DNA of 12,276 nt. Origin: CAZISM01 sp964541895. GTDB taxonomy: Bacteria > Zhuqueibacterota > Zhuqueibacteria > Residuimicrobiales > Residuimicrobiaceae. The translations under genes were made by a program, and so were the position numbers. The DNA is taken from NCBI GenBank assembly GCA_964541895.1, contig CAZISM010000152.1, forward strand, positions 1 through 12,276, written 5' to 3'. The notes under the pieces were generated by a model. The model did not search any database and was not told where the DNA came from. It worked only from the letters and a program-made list of their open reading frames with translations. This document shows, piece by piece, positions 1 through 6,124 of this stretch (positions are counted from its first letter, which is position 1; the number at the start of each line of letters is the position of its first letter).

Positions 1-309
1 GACCTCTTCGGCCGGCAGTTCCGAATCAAAGCGAACCACGCCGCTGGAATCCATCAGGGTCAGGCGCAACCCGGCGGAGCGGGCAAAATCACGGAGATTG
101 GCATAATGGATGTCGTTCTCTTTTTCGCCGAGATTGGTATGGGCGAGCAGAAACTGCACTTCGTACAGTTGATTACGAACCTGTTGGATCAGCCGCTCTT
201 TATAATACTTTTGCATTTCATACGACGTGATCAGGCCGGCCACCACGGTCATGATGATAAGAAGAAGAATCTGCAGCAGTGTGTATTTAAAACGGAGGGA
301 AAACCGCAT
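1..309 (-). CDS. phoR: PhoR-type sensor histidine kinase, N-terminal 103 residues (runs off left edge)
   Basis: Partial gene, not closed by a stop, read on the minus strand from ATG at 309-307. It starts 2 nt after the phoB stop, so it is almost certainly co-transcribed and translationally coupled with phoB. The visible protein begins MRFSLRFKYTLLQ with a single strong membrane helix at about residues 10-28. An extracytoplasmic segment follows, with charged, helical character (EMQKYYKERLIQQVRNQL) and then LRLTLMDSSGVVRFDSE at about 81-97. That last stretch is typical of the small sensor domain of PhoR-like kinases. The HAMP/PAS, DHp (His box) and ATPase domains lie outside the window, so kinase identity is inferred from position beside phoB and from this N-terminus. 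In the family, PhoR autophosphorylates on His and phosphorylates PhoB under phosphate limitation. Confidence 0.8.
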   Translation of the reverse strand, partial: MRFSLRFKYTLLQILLLIIMTVVAGLITSYEMQKYYKERLIQQVRNQLYEVQFLLAHTNLGEKENDIHYANLRDFARSAGLRLTLMDSSGVVRFDSELPAEEV

Positions 310-311
310 GA

Positions 312-1007
312 TCAGGCTTCCAATGGCTTGAAACGATAGCCCACGCCTTTGATGGTTTCGATGTAATGCTGGTGCTTTTTGCCCAGTTTCTCGCGGATCT
401 TGCGGATGTGAACGTCAATGGTGCGGTCGATGACCACGACGTCGTCCCCCCAGATGATGCTCAGCAACATGTCGCGGGTGATGACGCGGCCGGGCCGCTG
501 GGCGAGAAAGACCAGGACCTCAAACTCTTTTTTGGTAAAGGACAGCGAGCGTTCTCCTATCCGCACATCGAACGACGCCGGATCGATGAGTATGTCATGA
601 ATTTCAATGCGGTCGGTGTTGAGCAACCGGTTGGTGGCGGTTTTGCGCAAAGCCATTTTCACCCGTGTGATCAATTTGCGGATAGCGATGGGTTTGACGA
701 TGTAATCGTCCGCGCCCAGTTCAAGGCCCACGACCTCGTCCATTTCGCTGTCTTTGGCGGTGAGAAAGATGACCGGGATGTGCCGCGTCTCCTCCTGCCG
801 GCGCAAGGTGCGTAACACTTCCAGGCCATCCATTTTGGGCATCATGACATCGAGAATAATCAGATCCGGGTGGCTGCTGAGGGCGGTTTCCAGACCCTGT
901 TCGCCGTCCGTAGCCGTCAGGGTGCGAAAGCCTTCGTTCTGCAGGTTGAAATTTAAAAGATTGATGATATCCAGTTCGTCGTCAACGATCAATATGGTCT
1001 TTGCCAT
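312..1007 (-). CDS. phoB: Phosphate regulon response regulator PhoB (OmpR/PhoB family)
   Basis: Complete 231-residue response regulator, the usual length for PhoB. The receiver domain is at about residues 3-120: acidic pocket D9/D10 (VDDE), phospho-acceptor D53 (LDVMMPKMDG), switch Thr83 (FLTAK) and K105 (YIVKP). A winged-helix DNA-binding domain spans about 135-228, with recognition-helix region RTIDVHIRKIREKLG and wing IKGVGYRF. The start ATG has only a weak purine-rich site, AAAGGG about 10 nt upstream. Upstream on the same strand is phoU, 119 nt away, and directly downstream is the phoR-like kinase. When phosphorylated by PhoR, PhoB-family regulators activate pst, pho and other phosphate-scavenging genes by binding direct repeats with 11-bp spacing. 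The neighbouring pst operon is the obvious target. The receiver and DNA-binding motifs are intact. Any other OmpR-family role is unlikely given the phoU and pst context. Confidence 0.93.
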   Translation of the reverse strand: MAKTILIVDDELDIINLLNFNLQNEGFRTLTATDGEQGLETALSSHPDLIILDVMMPKMDGLEVLRTLRRQEETRHIPVIFLTAKDSEMDEVVGLELGADDYIVKPIAIRKLITRVKMALRKTATNRLLNTDRIEIHDILIDPASFDVRIGERSLSFTKKEFEVLVFLAQRPGRVITRDMLLSIIWGDDVVVIDRTIDVHIRKIREKLGKKHQHYIETIKGVGYRFKPLEA

Positions 1008-1126
1008 GGGAGGTTTACCCTTTTGTTACAGAGCGGCACGCATTCCTGCCCCGGCGTCAGCGTCTTTGCTCTGCAGCTTTCTGCCCTTGCCGATGCACCA
1101 TCTCTTGACCGTTCGGTCGGCCGGGG

Positions 1127-1747
1127 CTATTTTTGATGGGCTACGATGCGGGCTTGTTTTAAAAAGATGACATCTTCGGCGATGTTGGTGGCGTGATCGG
1201 CCAACCGCTCCAGCTGCTTGCACAACACGATCAGATGTGCGCACGCTTCAATGCGCTCCGGATCGGCTTTCATCGTCTCCACCAATTGCTTGAATATGGA
1301 TTTGTTCAGTCCATCCACCTCGTCGTCCAGCGTGAGCACGTGTCGCGCCAGCGCGTCATCCAGATTGGTAAAGGCGGCAATCGCCTGCTGCAGCATGTTG
1401 TGCGCCTGTTTCGCCATATCCACGACCTGCGACGCCAGCACCAGGTCGTGGTGATCGATGGTCTTGCGGGTGCGATTGGCAATGTTCACGGCGATATCGC
1501 CGCAGCGCTCCAGCTGGGTGCTGATTTTCAGCGAGGTGATGATCACCCGCAGATCAACGGCCACCGGCTGGAACAACGCAAAAATATTTTCACACTGCAC
1601 CTGGATCAAATTCTCGTATGCATCGGTCTGCTTGTCGCGTTCCTTGATGACCCGGCACAGCTCGACGTTGCCGGTCTGCAACGCCTCCACAGCGGCAGCG
1701 ACCTGCTGATCGACCAATTCGATCATCTGCCGCAAGGTGGATTTCAT
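1127..1747 (-). CDS. phoU: Phosphate transport regulator PhoU (5' end lost in N gap)
   Basis: At least 206 residues, all helical, with the two PhoU repeats. The first carries QPVAVDLRVII and the metal-binding-type motif E80-RCGD84. The second carries E180-RLAD184 followed by HATNIAEDVIFL. PhoU dimers bind metal clusters through such E/DxxxD motifs. They link the Pst transporter to PhoR, shutting off Pho signalling when phosphate is plentiful. The first visible Met is the last codon before the N gap at 1748. Family members usually have about 15-20 further residues before the segment equivalent to MIELVDQQV, so this Met is probably internal and the real start lies in the gap. Unlike the common pst-phoU order, phoU here heads the regulator arm (phoU-phoB-phoR), divergent from pstS. 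The stop is TAG at 1129-1127. Confidence 0.9.
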   Translation of the reverse strand: MKSTLRQMIELVDQQVAAAVEALQTGNVELCRVIKERDKQTDAYENLIQVQCENIFALFQPVAVDLRVIITSLKISTQLERCGDIAVNIANRTRKTIDHHDLVLASQVVDMAKQAHNMLQQAIAAFTNLDDALARHVLTLDDEVDGLNKSIFKQLVETMKADPERIEACAHLIVLCKQLERLADHATNIAEDVIFLKQARIVAHQK

Positions 1748-1847
1748 NNNNNNNNNNNNNNNNNNNNNNNNNNNNNNNNNNNNNNNNNNNNNNNNNNNNN
1801 NNNNNNNNNNNNNNNNNNNNNNNNNNNNNNNNNNNNNNNNNNNNNNN
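1748..1847. other. Assembly gap (100 N) between phoU and pstS
   Basis: Exactly 100 N, the usual placeholder for a scaffold gap of unknown length. It hides the start of phoU and part of the divergent phoU/pstS control region, where Pho-box sites would be expected. Confidence 0.98.
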
Positions 1848-1855
1848 GCAAAGGA

Positions 1856-1884
1856 TTGACTTTATAGCGAAATCTTTGTAACTT
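1856..1884 (+). promoter_or_regulatory. Candidate sigma70-like promoter for pstS
   Basis: TTGACT at 1856-1861 is a near-consensus -35 element. It is followed after 17 nt by TAACTT at 1879-1884, a poor -10 (3 of 6 matches to TATAAT). The AT-rich leader runs to the pstS ribosome site at 1912. I could not find a convincing Pho box in the 74 visible bases. Phosphate-regulated promoters often have weak core elements and need PhoB, so a weak -10 would fit, but this is inference. Sequence further upstream is hidden by the gap. Confidence 0.35.
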
Positions 1885-1911
1885 TTAAAGAATAATTCTG
1901 ATTTGGTAATT

Positions 1912-1916
1912 GAGGA
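1912..1916 (+). promoter_or_regulatory. Shine-Dalgarno site that fixes the pstS start at 1922
   Basis: GAGGA followed by a 5-nt spacer and ATG at 1922. A longer reading from TTG at 1910 would overlap this site and add four residues (MRKI). The ribosome site and the normal signal peptide both favour 1922. Confidence 0.75.
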
Positions 1917-1921
1917 AGATA

Positions 1922-2713
1922 ATGCGTAAACCTATTATACGAGTTTCTTTTTTGATCGTGCTCACAGGCCTGTTGGCCTGTGGCCGAAGCCGCCTCTCCA
2001 TCACAGCGGCCGGGTCGACTGCGTTTCAACCCTTTGCGGAAAAGCTGGCAGACCAATACATGGTCACCCATCCGACCATCAACATCACCGTTCAGGGTGG
2101 CGGCTCAGCCGTCGGCATTCAGTCCGCTCTCTCCGGCGCTGCCGCCATCGGCATGGCCGACCTGGTCAAGCTTCCGGCTGAGGCCTCAGCTTTGCAGTCC
2201 GTGATCGTCGCGCAGGACGGGGTAGTCGTGGTGGTGCATCCGTCCAATACCGTGTCCGATCTGACCCTGGATCAGATACGGGCTGTTTTTTCAGGCACCA
2301 TCAAAAATTGGCAGGAGCTCGGCGGGCCCAATACCCCCATCACGGTCGTCTCCCGGGAAGCCGGCTCCGGCACGCGCATCTCGTTCGAGCAGATCGTCGG
2401 CAACGTCGTGCTCACCAAAGAGGCGATCATTCAGGACTCGAACGGCACCATTCGGGAAACCGTGGCCAATGACGCCAATGCCGTCGGCTATCTTTCCCAC
2501 GGCTTGCTGAACGAACGCATCAAGGCACTGACCATCAGCGGCCACTCGTGCACCCATGAAGCGATTCGAGACGGCGCCTACCCCCTGAGCCGGCCGATCT
2601 TTTTGCTCACCAGGGCCAATCCGGGCGCAGAGGTGCAAGAGTTCATCGATTTTATCCTGTCGGCCGACGGCCAAAAAATCATCGCTGACAGCGGATTGTT
2701 ACCGGTTAAATAA
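1922..2713 (+). CDS. pstS: Phosphate-binding lipoprotein PstS
   Basis: 263-residue substrate-binding protein of the Pst phosphate ABC importer. The N-terminus is a lipoprotein signal, MRKPIIRVSFLIVLTGLLAC, with lipobox LLAC and lipidated Cys20, so it is membrane-anchored on the periplasmic side. PstS ligand-site motifs follow in order: AAGSTAF (29-35), GGGSAVGI (59-66), AQDG (97-100), FSGTIKNWQELGG (123-135) and SREAGSGTR (144-152). The closing segment FILSADGQKII...LLPVK is also typical. It is somewhat shorter than the roughly 320-345-residue enterobacterial type and matches the compact PstS form seen in many other phyla. It is the first gene of the pst operon, with 3 nt to pstC. Start ATG 1922 was chosen for its GAGGA site 5 nt upstream. 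It is predicted to be induced under phosphate limitation by the adjacent PhoB/PhoR. Confidence 0.94.
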   Translation: MRKPIIRVSFLIVLTGLLACGRSRLSITAAGSTAFQPFAEKLADQYMVTHPTINITVQGGGSAVGIQSALSGAAAIGMADLVKLPAEASALQSVIVAQDGVVVVVHPSNTVSDLTLDQIRAVFSGTIKNWQELGGPNTPITVVSREAGSGTRISFEQIVGNVVLTKEAIIQDSNGTIRETVANDANAVGYLSHGLLNERIKALTISGHSCTHEAIRDGAYPLSRPIFLLTRANPGAEVQEFIDFILSADGQKIIADSGLLPVK

Positions 2714-2716
2714 CAT

Positions 2717-3580
2717 ATGAACAAGATCAGTGCCAGTGAACGGCTCGTCCATTTTACACTCACCGCCATCGCTTTTTCTGCGCTGTTCGGTTTGCTGCTC
2801 ATCGCCCTTTTTATTTTGATTGAAGGCTTGCCGTTCATGATCAAGGTGGGATTGAAGGATTTTATATTTGCCCACGATTGGGATCCGCAGGCGGGCAAGT
2901 TCGGCATCTATCCCATGATCGTCGCTTCGCTGTGGGTCACCTTTGGCGCCATGGTGATCGGCGCGCCTCTGGGGGTCGCGTGCGCTGTATTTCTCACGGA
3001 ATTCGTTCCCCGTCCGGTGATGAAAACGATCAAACCCACCATTGAATTGCTGGCGGGCATCCCTTCAGTGTTATATGGCTTTATCGGTGTGATCGTGCTG
3101 GCGCCGTTTATACGCACCCATCTCGGCGGTCCCGGGCTCTCCATGCTGGCTGCGTCGGTAATTCTCGGTATCATGATTCTGCCCACCATCATCAGCATTT
3201 CCACCGATGCCATCAGCGCCGTGCCGCAATCCTATCGCGAAGGATCCCGCGCGCTGGGCGCAACCCGCTGGCAGACCGTACATATGGTGGTGCTCAAAGC
3301 CGCCCGTTCCGGCATCATCGCCGCGGTGATCCTGGGCATGGGACGCGCCATCGGCGAAACCATGGCGGTGATTATGGTGGCCGGCAATGCCGTTAAAATG
3401 CCGCATTCCAGTCTGGATTCGGTGCGCACGCTGACCGCCAACATCGCGCTGGAAATGGGTTATGCCACCGGGCTGCACCGGCAGGCGCTGTTCGCCACTG
3501 GTGTCGTGCTGTTTCTTTTCATCATGATATTGAACACGGTTGCGGGCTCGCTGGTTAAAAAGAGGGTGCGCACAAAATGA
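2717..3580 (+). CDS. pstC: Phosphate ABC transporter permease PstC
   Basis: 287-residue integral membrane permease. There is an N-terminal helix at about 14-36 and a soluble stretch with HDWDPQAGKFGIYP (53-66). A block of further helices follows, starting near 66. The permease signature ELLAGIPSVLYGF is at 110-122. The cytoplasmic coupling (EAA-type) region is at about 170-216: VPQSYREGSRALGATRWQT, then GMGRAIGETMAV, with the Arg (210) and Glu (214) region characteristic of PstC/PstA. It pairs with PstA to form the phosphate channel and docks on the PstB ATPases through the coupling helix. It follows pstS after 3 nt and its stop overlaps the pstA start (ATGA at 3577-3580), pointing to one mRNA with coupled translation. 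Nothing looks damaged. Confidence 0.94.
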   Translation: MNKISASERLVHFTLTAIAFSALFGLLLIALFILIEGLPFMIKVGLKDFIFAHDWDPQAGKFGIYPMIVASLWVTFGAMVIGAPLGVACAVFLTEFVPRPVMKTIKPTIELLAGIPSVLYGFIGVIVLAPFIRTHLGGPGLSMLAASVILGIMILPTIISISTDAISAVPQSYREGSRALGATRWQTVHMVVLKAARSGIIAAVILGMGRAIGETMAVIMVAGNAVKMPHSSLDSVRTLTANIALEMGYATGLHRQALFATGVVLFLFIMILNTVAGSLVKKRVRTK

Positions 3581-4413
3581 GAATTCCTCCCCGCATCAGC
3601 CAGATCCTCGCGGTCGCCCTCATGGCCCTGGCCACGCTGGTCACCCTGGTGGTTCTGGTGTTTATCATCGTCTTTATCCTGGAAAAAGGGCTGCCAGTCA
3701 TCAGCAGGAACTTTTTGCTTTCCAATCCCCGCGATATGGGCAAAGCCGGCGGTATTTTTCCCACCATTCTGGCCACGATTCTGTTGCCGCTGCTGGCTAT
3801 TGCGCTGGCCCTGCCGCTGGGTGTCGGCACCGCGGTCTATTTGACCGAATATACCCGTGAAACCCGTTTTACGCGTATGATCCGTTTCGGCACCGATTGC
3901 CTGGCCGGCATTCCATCGATCATCTTCGGTCTTTTCGGCTTTATCTTTTTCGTCACGCTGTTGCAAATGGGCTGGTCGTTGCTATCCGGCGGATTGACCC
4001 TGGCATTAATGATCCTGCCCACCATCATTCGCACCTCCGAAGAGGCGGTCAAGTCGGTGCCGCAGGCCTATCGCGAAGTCAGTTATTCGCTGGGCGCGAC
4101 GCGCTGGCGCACCGTCACGCGGGTGGTACTGCCCAACGCCCTGCCCGGCATTCTAACCGGCGTGATGCTGGGCATCGGCCGCTCCATCGGTGAAACCGCG
4201 GCAGTCATTTTTACCGCCGGCGCCTCGCTGCGGCTGCCGGCTTCGGTATTCGACTCGGTGCGGACCATGTCGGTCCATTTTTATATTCTGGCCCGCGAAG
4301 GGTTGTCGCAGGAAAACGCCTATGGCACCGCGGCGGTGCTGATCCTGTCGGTGTTGCTGGTAAACGCCGTGGCCTATTATCTGATGCACCGCTATACCAA
4401 AAGGAACACCTGA
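3577..4413 (+). CDS. pstA: Phosphate ABC transporter permease PstA
   Basis: 278-residue permease partner of PstC. The first helix is at about 12-34, followed by FLLSNPRDMGKAGGIFPTI (46-64), which is typical of PstA. The signature DCLAGIPSIIFGLFGFIFF is at 107-125. The EAA-type coupling segment VPQAYREVSYSLGATRWRTV (161-180) leads into GIGRSIGETAAVIFTAGAS (199-217). The end DSVRTMSVHFYILAREGLSQENAYGTAAVLI also fits PstA. The start overlaps the pstC stop by 4 nt (ATGA), and a purine-rich AGAGGG lies about 10 nt upstream inside pstC. The stop is followed by about 46 nt before the proposed pstB1 start. With two PstB proteins encoded next, PstC and PstA each present their own coupling helix. A 1:1:1:1 PstC-PstA-PstB1-PstB2 complex is therefore possible, but that is inference. 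Confidence 0.94.
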   Translation: MRIPPRISQILAVALMALATLVTLVVLVFIIVFILEKGLPVISRNFLLSNPRDMGKAGGIFPTILATILLPLLAIALALPLGVGTAVYLTEYTRETRFTRMIRFGTDCLAGIPSIIFGLFGFIFFVTLLQMGWSLLSGGLTLALMILPTIIRTSEEAVKSVPQAYREVSYSLGATRWRTVTRVVLPNALPGILTGVMLGIGRSIGETAAVIFTAGASLRLPASVFDSVRTMSVHFYILAREGLSQENAYGTAAVLILSVLLVNAVAYYLMHRYTKRNT

Positions 4414-4448
4414 ACGAACCGTAATGCCAGGTTACATGTGCGCCATGC

Positions 4449-4453
4449 AAGGA
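4449..4453 (+). promoter_or_regulatory. Shine-Dalgarno site supporting a TTG start for pstB1 at 4460
   Basis: AAGGA followed by 6 nt (CTATCA) and TTG at 4460-4462. The three upstream in-frame ATGs (4424, 4436, 4445) have no comparable site at proper spacing. They would add up to 12 residues (MPGYMCAMQGLS) that PstB proteins normally lack. Starting at TTG gives MNHKFEIS, which matches the usual PstB opening. Confidence 0.6.
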
Positions 4454-4459
4454 CTATCA

Positions 4460-5215
4460 TTGAACCATAAATTCGAAATATCCGCTTTCAAAGCGTTTTA
4501 CGGTCAGCAGCCGGCGTTGAGCAATATTGATCTGTCCATCCCGGACCGGCAGATTCTCGGCATCATCGGTCCGGCCGGAGCCGGCAAGACGACGTTTCTG
4601 CGCTCCCTGAACCGGCTCAACGACCTGACCGCCAGCTTTCGCTGCCAGGGTCATATTCTGCTGGATCAGACCGATATTTACCAGCCCGGATTTGATCCCA
4701 TCGCTCTGCGGCGCCGTGTCGGCATGCTCTTTGCCCTGCCGGTGGCGCTGCCCATGAGCATTTACGAAAACGTGCTCTATGGACCGCGAATGCTGGGCAT
4801 TAACGACAAAGCCAGGCTGGAGGAGCTGGTGGAGTCCAGCCTGCAGGCAGCTTTTCTTTGGGATGAAGTCAAAGACCGCCTGAAGCTGTCGGGCTTGCGT
4901 TTGTCCGGCGGCCAGCAGCAGCGGTTGTGCCTGGCGCGCGTGCTGGCGCTAAAGCCCGAAGTCATTCTGCTGGACGAGCCCTCTTCCGGACTGGATCCCA
5001 TCTCCACGGCCAAGATCGAAGACGCCTTGACCGTGCTCAAGAAAGAATATACCATCGTGCTGGTGACCAACAACACCATGCAGGCGGCGCGCGTGGCCGA
5101 CACCACCGCCTTTTTTCTTATGGGCGAAATGGTCGAACACGACATCACTAAAAAAATATTCACCAATCCCGGCGATCAGCGCACGCAGGATTATGTGACC
5201 GGGAGGTTTGGCTGA
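4460..5215 (+). CDS. pstB1: Phosphate ABC transporter ATPase PstB, paralogue 1 (altered Q-loop and H-loop)
   Basis: 251-residue ATPase when begun at TTG 4460 (263 from ATG 4424). Clearly PstB family: LSIPDRQILGIIG, Walker A GPAGAGKTT (37-45), NRLNDL, LWDEVKDRL, signature LSGGQQQR (148-155), Walker B VILLDEP with catalytic Glu173, ISTAKIEDAL, and the C-terminal DYVTGRFG. Two key residues are changed. The Q-loop, normally VGMVFQ-P, reads VGMLFALP, so Gln is Ala92. The switch region, normally VTHN, reads VTNN, so His is Asn204. The D-loop is SGLDP rather than SALDP. Everything else is well kept, so this looks like specialised loss, not decay. The gene ends in TGATG, sharing one base with the next pstB. 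It most likely acts as a heterodimer with that paralogue; a non-hydrolytic or regulatory subunit is the alternative. Confidence 0.9.
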   Translation: MNHKFEISAFKAFYGQQPALSNIDLSIPDRQILGIIGPAGAGKTTFLRSLNRLNDLTASFRCQGHILLDQTDIYQPGFDPIALRRRVGMLFALPVALPMSIYENVLYGPRMLGINDKARLEELVESSLQAAFLWDEVKDRLKLSGLRLSGGQQQRLCLARVLALKPEVILLDEPSSGLDPISTAKIEDALTVLKKEYTIVLVTNNTMQAARVADTTAFFLMGEMVEHDITKKIFTNPGDQRTQDYVTGRFG

Positions 5216-5747
5216 TGGCGGCAGAGATAAAAATTCAGATTAAAAACCTGGACCTGTACTATGGTGATTTTCAGGCCCTGCGCCATATCAACATGGACAT
5301 CCTCGATCGCCACATCACGGCGCTGATCGGCCCTTCCGGCTGCGGCAAATCCACGCTGGTGCGCTCCATCAACCGCATGAACGATCTCATCGGCGGCGTC
5401 AACGTGACCGGCCGGATCGTCGTCGACGGCCACGACATGTACGATGCCAAAGCCGATGTGGAGCAGCTGCGCAAAAAAGTGGGCATGGTCTTTCAGCGAC
5501 CTAATCCATTTCCGCTGTCGGTATTTGACAACGTCGCCTATGGCCTGCGCGTAGCCGGCATGCGCAAAAAATCGTTTCTGCAGGACAAGGTGGAGGCGTG
5601 CCTGAAAGCGGCCTGGCTGTGGGACACCCTCAAGGACAAACTGAACCGTTCGGCGCTGGAACTACCCATGGATCAGCAGCAGCGGCTGTGCGTGGCGCGG
5701 CTGCTCACCATCGAACCGGAAGTGATTCTGATGGACGAACCGTGCTC
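5215..5747 (+). CDS. pstB2: Phosphate ABC transporter ATPase PstB, paralogue 2 (degenerate signature; 3' end in gap)
   Basis: First 177 residues of a second PstB. ATG 5215 overlaps the pstB1 stop (TGATG), and a good GGGAGG site lies about 7-8 nt upstream inside pstB1. Visible parts: NLDLYYGDFQAL, Walker A GPSGCGKST (39-47), NRMNDLIGGV, intact Q-loop VGMVFQRPNPFP with Gln94, LWDTLKDKL, and Walker B VILMDEPC with Glu175. The ABC signature, LSGGQQQR in almost all PstB, reads LPMDQQQR (150-157; codons 5665-5673 give Pro-Met-Asp for Ser-Gly-Gly). The flanking residues QQQRLCVARLL are normal, so the frame is intact. The D-loop, H-loop and C-terminus fall in the N gap. Sequence after the gap does not resemble a PstB C-terminus in any plus-strand frame, so the gene ends within it and the true gap exceeds 100 nt. 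The changes complement those of PstB1. Confidence 0.88.
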
Positions 5748-5847
5748 NNNNNNNNNNNNNNNNNNNNNNNNNNNNNNNNNNNNNNNNNNNNNNNNNNNNN
5801 NNNNNNNNNNNNNNNNNNNNNNNNNNNNNNNNNNNNNNNNNNNNNNN
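5748..5847. other. Assembly gap (100 N) truncating pstB2
   Basis: Exactly 100 N, a standard unknown-length gap. About 75 PstB residues (some 225 nt) should follow residue 177, so the true gap must be longer than drawn unless the gene is truncated. Further pst/pho genes could also be hidden here. Confidence 0.98.
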
Positions 5848-6124
5848 TTAGCGGATCGGCACGCACAAAGATGCTGTTGCGGAATCGAGGAGAATATCCG
5901 CCGGCCGCTGCTGTTAATCAACATGTTCCATTCACAGATGATCACAGATCCTTCAGCCGCCCAAAGCGGCGGTTTCAGGATGACACAACCTTTTTCTTAA
6001 CCAGGCAGCGCCTGGCCGGCACGGGCGTTCCGCCGGCTTACGAACCGGAAGAGAAAACTCTGCCGACGGTACATGCGCCATCGTCATATCTCATAAGCCC
6101 ATTTAGCCCCCTGTATCATCGTTC
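5848..6124. other. Intergenic region between the convergent pst operon and lyase gene
   Basis: About 280 nt with no recognisable gene. Plus-strand frames stay open in places only because of the N run. It carries several inverted repeats: the long hairpin at 5948-5981, a perfect 6-bp hairpin at 6001-6015 (CCAGGC/GCCTGG, 3-nt loop), and two self-palindromic GCCGGC copies at 6015-6020 and 6032-6037. It probably holds the transcript ends of both converging units. Confidence 0.6.
5948..5998 (+). terminator. Candidate transcription terminator after the pst operon
   Basis: A 14-position stem, 5948-5961 against 5968-5981, has 11 Watson-Crick pairs, one G-U pair and a 2-nt internal mismatch, with a 6-nt loop. 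The GC core is GCCGCC/GGCGGT. A T-rich tract TTTTTCTT follows at 5991-5998, but 9 nt after the stem, which is farther than in classical intrinsic terminators. The minus-strand side has no T-run, so it would serve the pst side. Confidence 0.45.

Noticed and set aside
366..815. 149-codon plus-strand ORF opposite phoB
   Set aside because: It is antisense to a clear PhoB with intact domains; low-complexity Asp/Phe composition and no ribosome site point to a shadow frame.
1107..1118. GACCG-TT-CGGTC palindrome between phoU and phoB
   Set aside because: Only a 5-bp stem with a 2-nt loop, no T-run and no repeat elsewhere in view; not distinguishable from chance.
1193..1867. Long plus-strand ORF opposite phoU reading through the N gap
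   Set aside because: Antisense to phoU, rich in His/Gln/Leu as expected of a reverse frame, and extended only by N codons.
1910..1921. TTG start for pstS adding MRKI
   Set aside because: It overlaps the GAGGA site that serves ATG 1922, and the shorter form has a normal lipoprotein signal.
5848..6000. Continuation of pstB2 to a stop at 6000
   Set aside because: The post-gap translation lacks any PstB C-terminal motif (ISTxxIE, VTHN, TGRFG). The apparent continuity is an artefact of an arbitrary gap length.
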